Below, piece by piece: positions 1 through 8,342 of a stretch of 15,407 nt of DNA. The DNA lies in NCBI GenBank assembly GCA_024641255.1, contig JAHEDL010000073.1, positions 1-15,407 of the forward strand, in the 5' to 3' direction. Both the position numbers and the translations under genes were made by a program. Under the pieces are notes generated by a model that had not been told where the DNA came from, ran no database searches, and saw nothing but the letters and a program-made list of their open reading frames with translations. This DNA comes from Pseudorhodobacter sp. (GTDB lineage: Bacteria; Pseudomonadota; Alphaproteobacteria; Rhodobacterales; Rhodobacteraceae). Numbering within the stretch: position 1 is the stretch's first letter; each line of letters begins with the position of its first letter.

Positions 1-12
1 CGCTGCCCCGGA

Positions 13-42
13 CCCCGGGATATTTGAGCCAAGAGGATGAGC
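13..42 (+). repeat. Partial copy of GGGATATTT-NNN-CCAA repeat unit upstream of amidase
   Basis: The stretch reads CCCCGGGATATTT, then GAG, then CCAAGAGGATGAG. It shares the GGGATATTT-NNN-CCAAGA core with each arm of the perfect inverted repeat at 14721-14791. Only one arm is present in the window, although the partner arm could lie to the left of the edge. The AAGAGG at 31-36 is correctly spaced (6 nt) to act as the ribosome-binding site for the ATG at 43, so the repeat unit appears to donate the translation signal of the amidase gene. The unit is familiar to me from Rhodobacteraceae genomes, but that is recollection and not a search result. Confidence 0.5.
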
Positions 43-1452
43 ATGGAGCTTTACCAACGCACGGCTTCGGATTTGGCGCGGATGATTGCGGCGAAGGCAG
101 TGGCGCCATCCGAGGTGATGGCGGCGCATCTGGCGCGAATTGCCAAGGTGAATGGCGCGGTGAATGCGGTGATTTCGCTGCGCGATACTGATGTGCTGAT
201 CGCCGAGGCGCGGGCGGCGGATGATGCCCAGCCGCAGGGGTGGCTGCATGGTTTGCCACTGGCGGTGAAGGACTTATGCGCCACCAAAGGGCTGCGCACC
301 ACCTATGGGTCGCCGCTGTTTGCCGATTTTGTGCCCTCCAAGGATGATCTTTTGGCGGCACGGATGCGGGCTGCAGGGGCGATTTTTATTGGCAAGACCA
401 ACACGCCGGAATGGGGCCATGGCAGCCATTCGTTCAATCCGCTGCATGGCGTGACCCGCAACCCCTATGATCTGGCGGTGACGGCGGGCGGCTCTTCGGG
501 TGGGGCGGCGGCCGGATTGGCGGCGCGGATGCTGCCGGTGGCGGACGGGTCTGACATGATGGGGTCGCTGCGCAATCCGGCGGCGTTTTGCAATGTCTAC
601 GGCTTTCGGCCCAGCTATGGCCTGGTGCCGGGCGACGCCGAGGGCGATACGTTTCTGGCGACGCTGGCCACCGAAGGCCCGATGGGGCGCAGTGTGGAAG
701 ATGTGGCGCGTCTGTTGACGGTGCAGGCGGGGGCGAACCCCGAAGTGCCGTTTGGCCGCGCCGCCGAAGACTTTGCCGACCGGTTGCGGGTTGATCTGCG
801 CGGCAAGCGCATCGCCTGGTTGGGCGATTGGGGCGGGGCCTATCCGACAGAGCCGGGGATTTTGGCGCTGTGCGAGGCGGGGTTGCAGGTGTTCGGCGAT
901 TTGGGGGCAGCGGTTGAGGCGCTGCCGCCGCCCTTCCCCGCCGCCAAGCTGTGGCAAGCCTGGACCACGCTGCGGGCGATGCTGAATGCGGGCGGGATGA
1001 AGGCGCTTTATGATGACCCGAAAAAGCGCGCGCAGTTGAAGCCCGAAACGATCTGGGAAATCGAGCAGGGCCAGTCACTTGGCGCGCAGGCGGTTTACGA
1101 GGCAAGCGTGATCCGGTCGCGCTATTACGCGCATATGGCGCGGCTGTTCACCCGCTTTGATGCGGTGGTGCTGCCGACGGCGCAGGTCTGGCCGTTTCCG
1201 GTGGAATGGCGTTGGCCGCAAAGCATCAACGGTGTGGCGATGGATACCTATCACCGCTGGATGGAGGTTGTTATTCCGATCAGTCTGATCGGATTGCCTG
1301 CTTTGTCGGTGCCGGTGGGCTTTGGCGCCAATGGCTTGCCGATGGGCATGCAGATTGCCGGACCGGTCGGTGCCGATGCGGCGATCTTGGGCATGGGGCA
1401 GGCCTATCACGAGGCCACCGATTGGCCGGCCAAGCGGCCGCCCGCGTTGTAA
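43..1452 (+). CDS. Amidase signature family amidohydrolase
   Basis: This is a Ser-cisSer-Lys amidase (469 aa from the ATG at 43) that hydrolyses a C-N amide bond in an unidentified substrate. Counting from the in-frame ATG at 37, the catalytic set is Lys78 (in LAVKD), cis-Ser153 (in AGGSSGG) and nucleophile Ser177 (in GSDMMGSLRNPA). The spacing of 75 and 24 residues is the same as in GatA-type amidases. The usual T-G-G before the nucleophile is M-M-G here. ATG 43 is preferred over ATG 37 because AAGAGG abuts 37 directly but sits 6 nt before 43. There is no signal peptide, so it is probably cytosolic. No gatB or gatC neighbours are seen, so it is unlikely to be the tRNA amidotransferase subunit. 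It is apparently a single-gene unit, although its upstream side lies outside the window. The family is confident; the substrate is unknown. Confidence 0.93.
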   Translation: MELYQRTASDLARMIAAKAVAPSEVMAAHLARIAKVNGAVNAVISLRDTDVLIAEARAADDAQPQGWLHGLPLAVKDLCATKGLRTTYGSPLFADFVPSKDDLLAARMRAAGAIFIGKTNTPEWGHGSHSFNPLHGVTRNPYDLAVTAGGSSGGAAAGLAARMLPVADGSDMMGSLRNPAAFCNVYGFRPSYGLVPGDAEGDTFLATLATEGPMGRSVEDVARLLTVQAGANPEVPFGRAAEDFADRLRVDLRGKRIAWLGDWGGAYPTEPGILALCEAGLQVFGDLGAAVEALPPPFPAAKLWQAWTTLRAMLNAGGMKALYDDPKKRAQLKPETIWEIEQGQSLGAQAVYEASVIRSRYYAHMARLFTRFDAVVLPTAQVWPFPVEWRWPQSINGVAMDTYHRWMEVVIPISLIGLPALSVPVGFGANGLPMGMQIAGPVGADAAILGMGQAYHEATDWPAKRPPAL

Positions 1453-1673
1453 CACCCCAGTCGGCGGTTCGTGCCGCGTGTTGACCCTGCCGATTTTTGC
1501 GGCACCCGGGCGTTCCTTGGCAGATAAAATGCCAGATTGTAACATTTTTATGACAGAATTGTCACATTTGCGCTGGCTGCAATTCTAGGCATCCCTTAAC
1601 ATTTATGCGATAGACTTGATGAGAGCGGTCGCCAGAACCGTCGTTTCAAAATCCGACCCGAGGCTTGACGCAG
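1453..1673. other. 221-bp intergenic region with a palindrome and a weak hairpin
   Basis: There is no coding sequence here. GTGCCGC at 1471-1477 can pair with GCGGCAC at 1499-1505 across a 21-nt loop that contains a run of T, so this could be a weak terminator for the amidase gene. An AT-rich patch at 1537-1566 carries the palindrome TGACA-GAAT-TGTCA (1551-1564) and a preceding TAACA spaced like a direct repeat. No convincing -35/-10 pair was found for the NUDIX gene, although it must have a promoter in or near this stretch if it is not read through from the amidase. Confidence 0.4.
1551..1564. promoter_or_regulatory. Palindrome TGACA-N4-TGTCA, possible regulator site
   Basis: Perfect 5-bp inverted arms surround GAAT in a locally AT-rich patch between the amidase and NUDIX genes. 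Upstream, GTAACAT (1539-1545), TTTT and ATGACAG (1550-1556) give 7-mers repeated every 11 nt. That resembles the layout of a PhoB box read on the minus strand, but only 4 of 7 positions agree between the two 7-mers. No regulator can be named from this. Confidence 0.3.
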
Positions 1674-2162
1674 ATGTCACTGACCGCATCCACAAAACCC
1701 CTTGCAGAGGGGCAGACCTGCCCCGTGCAATATGGGGCTCTGTGCTGGCGCATGCATCGCGGCAAGATCGAGGTATTGTTGATCACCAGCCGCGACACCG
1801 GGCGCTGGGTGATTCCGAAGGGCTGGCCGATGGCCAACCGGTCGCCCGCCGAAGCGGCCGAACAAGAAGCCTGGGAAGAGGCTGGGGTGCGCGGCACGGT
1901 GGCGACGCAAGATCTTGGCGATTTCAGCTATGAAAAATGTATGACGCCCAGCCATGCAATTGCCTGCACCGTCAAGGTGTTTGCGTTGCGGGTGGCAGAG
2001 CTGGTTGACAAGTTTCCGGAACGCAAGCAGCGCCGACGCAAGTGGTTTGCCGCCGAAAAAGCCGCGCGCAAGGTGAACGAGCCCGAACTGCGGCAGCTGT
2101 TGGCGCATCTTCCGGCCAATCTGCAGGCAGATGGCCAAGTTGCGGCCCTTGCCACCGCTTGA
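1674..2162 (+). CDS. NUDIX hydrolase, DIPP-like (diphosphoinositol polyphosphate phosphohydrolase-like)
   Basis: A 162-aa cytosolic protein with one NUDIX fold. The family cleaves nucleoside diphosphates linked to another moiety, with Mg2+ bound by the Glu residues of the Nudix box. Here the box runs from Gly50 (in IPKGWPM) to Val72. The metal-binding Glu65, Glu68 and Glu69 and Gly71 are present. The position usually held by Glu is Arg56, and the usual Arg of REUXEE is Gln64. The PKGWPM lead-in is typical of the DIPP-like group in alphaproteobacteria. The substrate cannot be told from sequence. ATG 1674 is chosen over the in-frame TTG at 1665 because AGG at 1661-1663 lies 10 nt before it, though this is a weak Shine-Dalgarno site. 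DUF1178 follows 49 bp downstream on the same strand. Confidence 0.88.
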   Translation: MSLTASTKPLAEGQTCPVQYGALCWRMHRGKIEVLLITSRDTGRWVIPKGWPMANRSPAEAAEQEAWEEAGVRGTVATQDLGDFSYEKCMTPSHAIACTVKVFALRVAELVDKFPERKQRRRKWFAAEKAARKVNEPELRQLLAHLPANLQADGQVAALATA

Positions 2163-2211
2163 AAACCAGCGCAGCCTGCTTAGGGTATCGGTTTAACCAA
2201 CGGCCAATCAG

Positions 2212-2643
2212 ATGATCCGCTACGCGCTGCGCTGCCCCAAAGACCACGACTTTGAAAGCTGGTTTCAGTCAGCCGAAGCCTATGACGCGCTGCGCGGCGC
2301 GGGCCATGTGTCTTGCCCGGTTTGTGGTGCGACAGAGGTTGAAAAATCGCTGATGGCGCCCGCAGTGCGCCCTGCCCGCAGCGCGGGCGAACCCGCGAAA
2401 CCCACACTTAGCCAGCCGCAAAACGATGTCGAGGCGGCCTTGGCAGAGCTTCGGCGTCAGGTCGAGGCGAATTCGGAATATGTCGGGGTGAATTTCGTCG
2501 CCGAAGCGCGGCGGATGCACGAAGGCGAGATTGATCAGCGGTCGATCTATGGCGAGGCAAAGCCGGAAGAGGCGCGGGCGCTGTTGGAAGACGGCGTGCC
2601 GGTTGCACCTTTGCCGTTCATGCCGCCGCGCAAAGCGAACTGA
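2212..2643 (+). CDS. DUF1178 family protein
   Basis: A 143-aa protein that I recognise as DUF1178 from its N-terminus (MIRYALRCPKDHDFESWF), the SCPVCG motif at 34-39 and the conserved KSLMAP. Cys8, Cys35 and Cys38, perhaps with His12, could bind zinc in a small ribbon-like fold. The middle (residues 50-75) is Pro/Ala-rich and probably flexible. A charged helical C-terminal half follows, with the conserved EARRMHEGEIDQRSIYGEA. The function of the family is unknown. It has no signal peptide or membrane segment. Length is normal for the family. It starts 49 bp after the NUDIX gene with no clear Shine-Dalgarno sequence and ends at a hairpin shared with the convergent ferredoxin gene. Confidence 0.87.
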   Translation: MIRYALRCPKDHDFESWFQSAEAYDALRGAGHVSCPVCGATEVEKSLMAPAVRPARSAGEPAKPTLSQPQNDVEAALAELRRQVEANSEYVGVNFVAEARRMHEGEIDQRSIYGEAKPEEARALLEDGVPVAPLPFMPPRKAN

Positions 2644-2654
2644 GCGCAGAAGCA

Positions 2655-2678
2655 GGCGCATGGCCGAAACCATGCGCC
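2655..2678. terminator. Bidirectional hairpin between DUF1178 and ferredoxin genes
   Basis: GGCGCATGG (2655-2663), a 6-nt loop CCGAAA and CCATGCGCC (2670-2678) form a perfect 9-bp stem. It lies in the 48-bp gap between two convergent genes, the expected place for a shared terminator. The T-tracts are poor (GCAGTTTGC on the plus-strand side), so its efficiency is uncertain. Confidence 0.6.
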
Positions 2679-2691
2679 CCGCAGTTTGCTA

Positions 2692-3704
<1,013 letters not shown>

Positions 3705-3708
<4 letters not shown>

Positions 3709-4355
3709 CCCCAGCCGAAACCCTATCCCGCCAAGCCCGTTACGAAGCCGAAGTTGCGCGGCAGTGGTCGGCGCATCCTGTTGATGGCGCGCATGATCTG
3801 GGCCATTTGCGCCGGGTGTGGCGGCGGGCGCAGGTGATTGCGATGGACGAGCCTTGCGATGCCGAAGTTCTGCTGCCCGCCTGCATTTTCCACGATCTGG
3901 TGAACCTGCCAAAATCGCACCCCGAACGCGCCCGCGCCTCGACCCTGTCTGCCGAAGCGGCCTGCCATTTTCTGCGCGCCGATGGCTTTGCCGAAGACAA
4001 GCTTTCGGCGGTCGGCCACGCGATTGCCGCGCATAGCTTTTCGGCGGGCATTGCCCCTGCCACCGCCGAAGCGCGCGTGCTGCAAGACGCCGACCGGCTG
4101 GAAGCGCTTGGCGCGATTGGCCTTGCGCGGATGTTTCATGTCGCAGGCAGCATGGGCGGCGGGCTGTTTGACGCCGCCGACCCGATGGCGCTGCACCGCC
4201 CCTATGATGACCGCGCTTTCGCGCTGGACCATATTGAAACCAAGCTGCTGAAAATCGTCGACACCATGCAGACCGCGCCGGGGCGGGCGATGGCCGAAGA
4301 ACGCGCCGACTGGATGCTGTCGTTCCGCACCCGGTTGCTAAGCGAAATCAACTGA
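3705..4355 (+). CDS. HD domain-containing phosphohydrolase (YedJ-like)
   Basis: A 216-aa cytosolic protein of the HD superfamily, metal-dependent hydrolases acting mostly on phosphate esters. The metal-binding pattern is visible: His34 (HDLGH), His63-Asp64 (FHD) and Asp130 (DADRLEALGAIG), with His105 and His110 between them as possible extra ligands. The arrangement and length match the YedJ-like group, whose substrate is unsettled. The start ATG at 3705 overlaps the lipoprotein stop by 4 nt (ATGA), so translation is probably coupled. The two proteins act on opposite sides of the membrane, so the link may only be shared expression. A strong terminator follows 23 bp after the stop. Confidence 0.9.
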
Positions 4356-4378
4356 CGCCACCCTGCGGTGCTAAGTAG

Positions 4379-4407
4379 AAGGGCGGCAGGTTGCCCCGCC
4401 GCCCTTT
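4379..4407. terminator. Bidirectional rho-independent terminator
   Basis: AAGGGCGGC (4379-4387), a 10-nt loop and GCCGCCCTT (4398-4406) form a perfect 9-bp GC-rich stem with AA/TT ends and a short T run. It lies between the convergent HD phosphohydrolase and degP genes and can serve both directions. Confidence 0.75.
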
Positions 4408-4436
4408 GCTTGATGGGTGGGTTGATCGCGGTCAGA

Positions 4437-5927
4437 TCATTCGATCGACAGCGCAACAAAGCGCGGATCGCCTTCGCGGCGCACCAACAGCAAGATCGAT
4501 TTGCGGCCGGCATCCTTCGCCTCGGTGACCCGATCTTGCAGATCAGACAGTTTGACGACTGGCTGCTGCCCTGCTTCGACAATGACGTCGCCCGGCATCA
4601 CGCCCTTGGACGACGCATCTGACGCCGGATCAACGCCCGTTACCGCAAGGCCGGTGGCGCCAACCGGCAAGTTCAGGTCTTTTGCTACCTGTTCGTCCAT
4701 CGGCACCAGCTTCATGCCCAAGACTTCGGCGGTTTGCGGGGTGGTGGGGGTGTCTTTCTGCGCGGCGGGCACCGGTTGATCGGCCTCTGCGGTTTCGCGG
4801 CGACCCAGCTTGACCTGCAACGTCTGGGTAGACCCGGCACGCAGCACGATCACAGGCACGTCTTCACCAATCGGCGCGTCAGCAACGGTGCGGGTCAAGT
4901 CCTTGGCATCGCTGATTTCTTGGCCGTTAAAGGTGGTGATCACATCGCCGGCCTGCATCCCGCTTTCTTTCGCGGGGCCATCCGGCACATCGGTGACCAA
5001 CGCGCCCTTGGCATCGGTCAGCCCCATGGCTTCGGCCACGTCCGGCGTCACATCCTGAATCCGCACGCCCAGCCAGCCACGGCGGGTTTCGCCATATTGC
5101 TTCAGCTGATCAACCACATGGCTGACCACCTTGGACGACATCGAAAACCCGATGCCGATCGAGCCGCCGGTGGGCGACAGAATGGCGGTGTTCACCCCCA
5201 CAACCTGCCCGTCCATGTTGAACAGCGGCCCGCCCGAGTTACCTTTGTTGATAGCAGCATCAGTCTGGATGAAATCGTCATAGGTGCCCGACAATTCGCG
5301 GCCCCGTGCCGAAACGATGCCTGCCGACACCGAAAACCCTTGGCCCAGCGGGTTGCCCATTGCCATGACCCAATCGCCGACCCGCATCTTGTCGCTGTCA
5401 CCAAAGGCCACGAACGGCAGCGGTTCGGGGCTTTCGACCTTCAGCACCGCGATGTCAGTTTTAAGGTCGGTGCCAACCAGTTTCGCCTTCAGCCGTTTGC
5501 CGCCAAAGAATTCGATCTGAATGTCATCGGCACCTTCGATGACGTGGTTGTTGGTGACGATATAGCCATCGGCGCTGATCACAAAGCCAGACCCCAACGC
5601 TTCAGAGCGTTGCGGTTCATTGCCGCCCTGCCCGTTCGGGTCCATGAAATCCTTGAAGAAATCTTCAAACGGCGACCCCGGAGGCACCATCGGCCCGCCT
5701 TGGGTATCCGATGCCACCACCGACGATGTGGTGATCATCACCACCGACGGGCTGATCTGTTCGGCCAGATCGGCGAAACTTTCCGGCGCACCGCGTGCCT
5801 CTGCCTGCAGGGCCGGCATCGAAAGCGCCATAGACAGGCCCAAGCCAAGGGCCAAAAGCAGCCGGGGACGCCGTGGGGTCGCGATGCCCGAAAGCGTCAG
5901 CGCACGAGTGTTGGGAAGATGAAGCAC
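4437..5927 (-). CDS. degP: Do family periplasmic serine endoprotease (DegP/DegQ-type)
   Basis: A 496-aa protease/chaperone that degrades or holds misfolded envelope proteins. The start is GTG at 5927, because AAGGAG (5940-5935) sits 7 nt upstream; a longer frame from 6029 lacks such a site. Residues 1-42 form a signal peptide with a basic RRPR stretch, a hydrophobic core (23-37) and probable cleavage after ALQA. The trypsin-like domain has the triad His128 (TNNHVI), Asp158 (KTDIAVL) and Ser231 (GNSGGPLF). Two PDZ domains follow, roughly 280-370 (beginning near RRGWLGVRIQDV) and 405-490. Length and order are normal for DegP/DegQ, and sequence alone does not separate the two. It is the last gene of the minus-strand cluster, 173 bp after DUF2065, and may have its own promoter. 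Confidence 0.95.
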   Translation of the reverse strand: MLHLPNTRALTLSGIATPRRPRLLLALGLGLSMALSMPALQAEARGAPESFADLAEQISPSVVMITTSSVVASDTQGGPMVPPGSPFEDFFKDFMDPNGQGGNEPQRSEALGSGFVISADGYIVTNNHVIEGADDIQIEFFGGKRLKAKLVGTDLKTDIAVLKVESPEPLPFVAFGDSDKMRVGDWVMAMGNPLGQGFSVSAGIVSARGRELSGTYDDFIQTDAAINKGNSGGPLFNMDGQVVGVNTAILSPTGGSIGIGFSMSSKVVSHVVDQLKQYGETRRGWLGVRIQDVTPDVAEAMGLTDAKGALVTDVPDGPAKESGMQAGDVITTFNGQEISDAKDLTRTVADAPIGEDVPVIVLRAGSTQTLQVKLGRRETAEADQPVPAAQKDTPTTPQTAEVLGMKLVPMDEQVAKDLNLPVGATGLAVTGVDPASDASSKGVMPGDVIVEAGQQPVVKLSDLQDRVTEAKDAGRKSILLLVRREGDPRFVALSIE

Positions 5928-6100
5928 GTCCGAACTCCTTTTCGTATTCTGGGGCGGCGATGCGCCCCATCGGATCACACCCGCATCTTCATGTAAGCGC
6001 GCAAATTCGCAATGCAAACCCGCTCGCATCCACTCAAACCCGCGTGAAGGATTTTGTCATGGTTGTGAAGCGCCGCAAGCCGATTTCGCGGCAAATGCCA
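5928..6100 (-). promoter_or_regulatory. Leader region of degP with a small hairpin
   Basis: This is the 173-bp gap between DUF2065 and degP. It holds the GTG start's Shine-Dalgarno AAGGAG (5940-5935) and, just upstream, a 7-bp hairpin (5950-5969, arms TGGGGCG/CGCCCCA, loop GCGATG). The gap is long compared with the 1-4 nt overlaps upstream, which suggests a separate promoter or an attenuation point for degP. I could not pick a clear -35/-10 pair. Confidence 0.35.
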
Positions 6101-6295
6101 TCAAACGCCCAAAGCCTTGGCCAAAGCCACCAGCCCGACGCCAAGCGCCACCGCACAAAGGCCCAGAAACCGCCGGGTTTCAGGCGATAGCGCGGCCAGT
6201 TGCGCCAATATGTCTTCGATACGCGAAGGGGCCAGTGCAAGCACCAGCCCCTCGATCACGCAGACCAACCCGAAGGCCAGCAGCAGTTGCATCAC
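6101..6295 (-). CDS. DUF2065 family small inner-membrane protein
   Basis: A 64-aa (GTG at 6295) or 63-aa (ATG at 6292) protein with two predicted membrane helices, about 3-21 and 43-62, joined by a polar loop that contains PSRIEDILAQLAALSPETRR. This is the DUF2065 (YjeT-like) pattern. The function is not established. The gene overlaps hflC: GTGA gives a 4-nt overlap, TGATG a 1-nt overlap. It is therefore translationally coupled to the HflKC complex, and DUF2065 genes are often found next to hflC. A role as a small accessory of HflKC/FtsH or of envelope proteolysis is inference from position only. Confidence 0.85.
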   Translation of the reverse strand: MMQLLLAFGLVCVIEGLVLALAPSRIEDILAQLAALSPETRRFLGLCAVALGVGLVALAKALGV

Positions 6296-7173
6296 GGCGC
6301 GGGCGCCACGGGCGGCTTTTCGCTGCCCAGATAATCGAAGAACTCGCTGTCAGGCTGCATCACCATCGACGAATTGCTGCCCTGCAACGCCCGTTCATAC
6401 GACGTCAACGACCGGGTAAAGGCGAAGAACTCCGGGTCTTTGCCATAGGCTTCGGCATAGATGGCGTTCGACTTTGCATCGGCTTCACCGCGCACAATCT
6501 CTGCCTCTTTGCGGGCTTGGCTGACCACCTCGACAACCGAACGGTCGGCTTCGGCCCGCACGCGCTGCGCGGCTTCTTTACCGCGACCGATTTCATCCGC
6601 CGCCTCGCGTTCACGTTCGGCCCGCATCCGGGCGAAGGTGGATTCAAGGTTTTGTTCCGGCAAATCGGTGCGCGTCAGCCGCACGTCGATCACGTCAACG
6701 CCCAAACTGGCCGCTTTGGCACGCGCGTTGTCGCGGATTTTGTTCATCAGCGCGGTGCGGTCTTCCGACAGCACCTTTTGGCTGGGAACACCGCCCAAAA
6801 CTTCGCGGATTTCGGCGTTGATGATCTTGTCAAGGTTATCACGCGCCGAAGCCTCGCCGCCCGCGCCAACGGCACGGCGGAAAGCCGCAACATCAACGAT
6901 GCGCCAGCGCGCGAAGGCATCCACCACCAAACGGCGATCATCCAGCGGCGTGACTTCCAAGGGCTGCGTCGGCAGGCCCAAAATCCGGTCATCATAGCGC
7001 AGCAGATCTTGAATGAACGGGATCTTGAACGACAGACCCGGCTTGTCGATCACCTGTTTAACCTCGCCAAACTGCAGCACCAGCACCTTTTCGCGTTCAT
7101 CAACAATGAACGCCGAAGACAGCACCAGCGCGCCCGCAAGGATCAGACCGGGAAGAATATAGACCGCACGCAT
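6292..7173 (-). CDS. hflC: HflC, SPFH/band 7 regulator of FtsH protease
   Basis: A 293-aa membrane protein that forms, with HflK, a large cage-like complex around FtsH in the inner membrane and limits its access to membrane substrates (known from E. coli). An N-terminal anchor lies at residues 4-24. The SPFH domain begins at FIVDEREKVLVLQFGEV. A long charged helical stretch follows (RAEREREAADEIGRGKEAAQ, then AEADRSVVEVVSQARKEAE) and forms the coiled-coil part. Length is normal. The start ATG at 7173 overlaps the hflK stop by one base (TGATG) and its own stop overlaps DUF2065, so the three are tightly coupled. ftsH itself is not in this window. Confidence 0.95.
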   Translation of the reverse strand: MRAVYILPGLILAGALVLSSAFIVDEREKVLVLQFGEVKQVIDKPGLSFKIPFIQDLLRYDDRILGLPTQPLEVTPLDDRRLVVDAFARWRIVDVAAFRRAVGAGGEASARDNLDKIINAEIREVLGGVPSQKVLSEDRTALMNKIRDNARAKAASLGVDVIDVRLTRTDLPEQNLESTFARMRAEREREAADEIGRGKEAAQRVRAEADRSVVEVVSQARKEAEIVRGEADAKSNAIYAEAYGKDPEFFAFTRSLTSYERALQGSNSSMVMQPDSEFFDYLGSEKPPVAPAP

Positions 7174-8342
7174 CAGTTCGACCCTCCGGCTGCCGGGGCA
7201 GGTTTCAGCCCTTCCAACGGCAGATAAGGCACCACGCCCTGCCCGCCTTTGTCGTCAAGGATCACCTTGTTCATGCCACCCAGAACTTTCTCCATGGTTT
7301 GCAGATACATCCGCTTGCGCGTCACTTCCGGCGCCTTCACGTATTCGCCGTAAACCGACAAGAAGCGGCTGGCTTCGCCTTCGGCGTCGTTGACGACTTG
7401 GGCGCGATAGGCTTCGGATTCTTGCTGCAACTGCGCCGCCTGCCCGCGCGCACCGGCGTTGGCCGTGTTGGCATAGGCGTCAGCTTCTTTTTGCAGCCGG
7501 TCACGCTCTTGCTGCGCGGCCTGCACCTTTCGGAAGCTGTCGATGACTTCGCGCGGCGGGTCGGCCTTGTCAAAGTTCACCCGGATCACGTTGATCCCGG
7601 CATCATAGCTGTTCAGCGTGGTCTGCACCGCGCGAGTCAGATCGGCGGCGATCACGCCACGGTCGCGGTTCAGCACTGGCGCAAGTTCAGACCGTGCGAT
7701 GATGTCACGCATCGCCGATTCCGAAACCGCCCGAATGGTGTCTTCGGGGTCGGCAAGGTTGAACAGGAACTTCGCCGGATCGCTGATGTTCCACACCACC
7801 TGAAATTCGATATCGACGATGTTCTGGTCGCGCGTCAGCATCAGACCATTGTCCAATTCGCCCGCAGCGCCATTGCCGATTTCGGTGGTGCGCTGCTTGC
7901 GCGATTCAACGATTTCGGCGCGCATCAGCGGCCAAGGCGCAAAGTGCAGACCTTCTTCGCTAACCCCGGCGAATTTGCCCATCATCAGCGTAACGGCTTG
8001 TTCTTCCGGTTTCACCGAATAGGCCGAGGCATAGACCCACAGCGCAGCCGCCGCCAAAACGCCCAGAACCACGCCCTGCTTGGTGAACAAGGCACCCGCC
8101 CCGTTGCCACCAGAGCCGCCAACCGGCGGCGGCGTGCCACGGCCACGCCCGCCCATCAGCACGCGCAGCTGTTCTTGGCCCTTCTTCATCAGCTCGTCAA
8201 TTTCGGGAATTTGCGGCCCCTCACCGGGGCGTTTGCCACCCGGACGCTGACCGTTGCGGTCGCCACTGTTCCGATCACCGCCGTTGCGATCATCGCCACC
8301 AGAGCCGCCATTGCCGCCCCAAGGGCCTCCGCTTCCCGCCAT
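7173..8342 (-). CDS. hflK: HflK, SPFH/band 7 partner of HflC
   Basis: A 389-aa partner of HflC in the FtsH-regulating membrane complex. Residues 1-40 are very Gly/Asn/Asp-rich, as in other HflK proteins. A polar linker leads to a membrane helix at about 90-109 (GVVLGVLAAAALWVYASAYS), then the SPFH domain (VKPEEQAVTLMMGKF onward) and a charged coiled-coil region (QAAQQERDRLQKEADAYANTA is part of it). The C-terminus is Pro/Ala-rich. ATG 8342 is preceded by AAAGG at about 8 nt. It lies 74 bp downstream of gor on the same strand, so it may be read from rpiA-gor or from its own promoter in that gap. Confidence 0.95.
   Translation of the reverse strand: MAGSGGPWGGNGGSGGDDRNGGDRNSGDRNGQRPGGKRPGEGPQIPEIDELMKKGQEQLRVLMGGRGRGTPPPVGGSGGNGAGALFTKQGVVLGVLAAAALWVYASAYSVKPEEQAVTLMMGKFAGVSEEGLHFAPWPLMRAEIVESRKQRTTEIGNGAAGELDNGLMLTRDQNIVDIEFQVVWNISDPAKFLFNLADPEDTIRAVSESAMRDIIARSELAPVLNRDRGVIAADLTRAVQTTLNSYDAGINVIRVNFDKADPPREVIDSFRKVQAAQQERDRLQKEADAYANTANAGARGQAAQLQQESEAYRAQVVNDAEGEASRFLSVYGEYVKAPEVTRKRMYLQTMEKVLGGMNKVILDDKGGQGVVPYLPLEGLKPAPAAGGSN

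Noticed and set aside
434..1105. Long minus-strand frame opposite the amidase gene
   Set aside because: The product is Pro/Arg/Ser-rich shadow sequence; the amidase catalytic residues fix the real strand and frame.
4734..5996. Open plus-strand frame of 420 codons antisense to degP
   Set aside because: It lies opposite a clear DegP gene with catalytic triad and PDZ domains. Its translation is His/Arg/Gly-rich with no recognisable domain, as expected from the antisense of GC-rich codons.
5928..6029. 34-residue extension of DegP upstream of the GTG at 5927
   Set aside because: It would put the signal peptide far from the N-terminus, and it passes through the AAGGAG that serves the GTG start.
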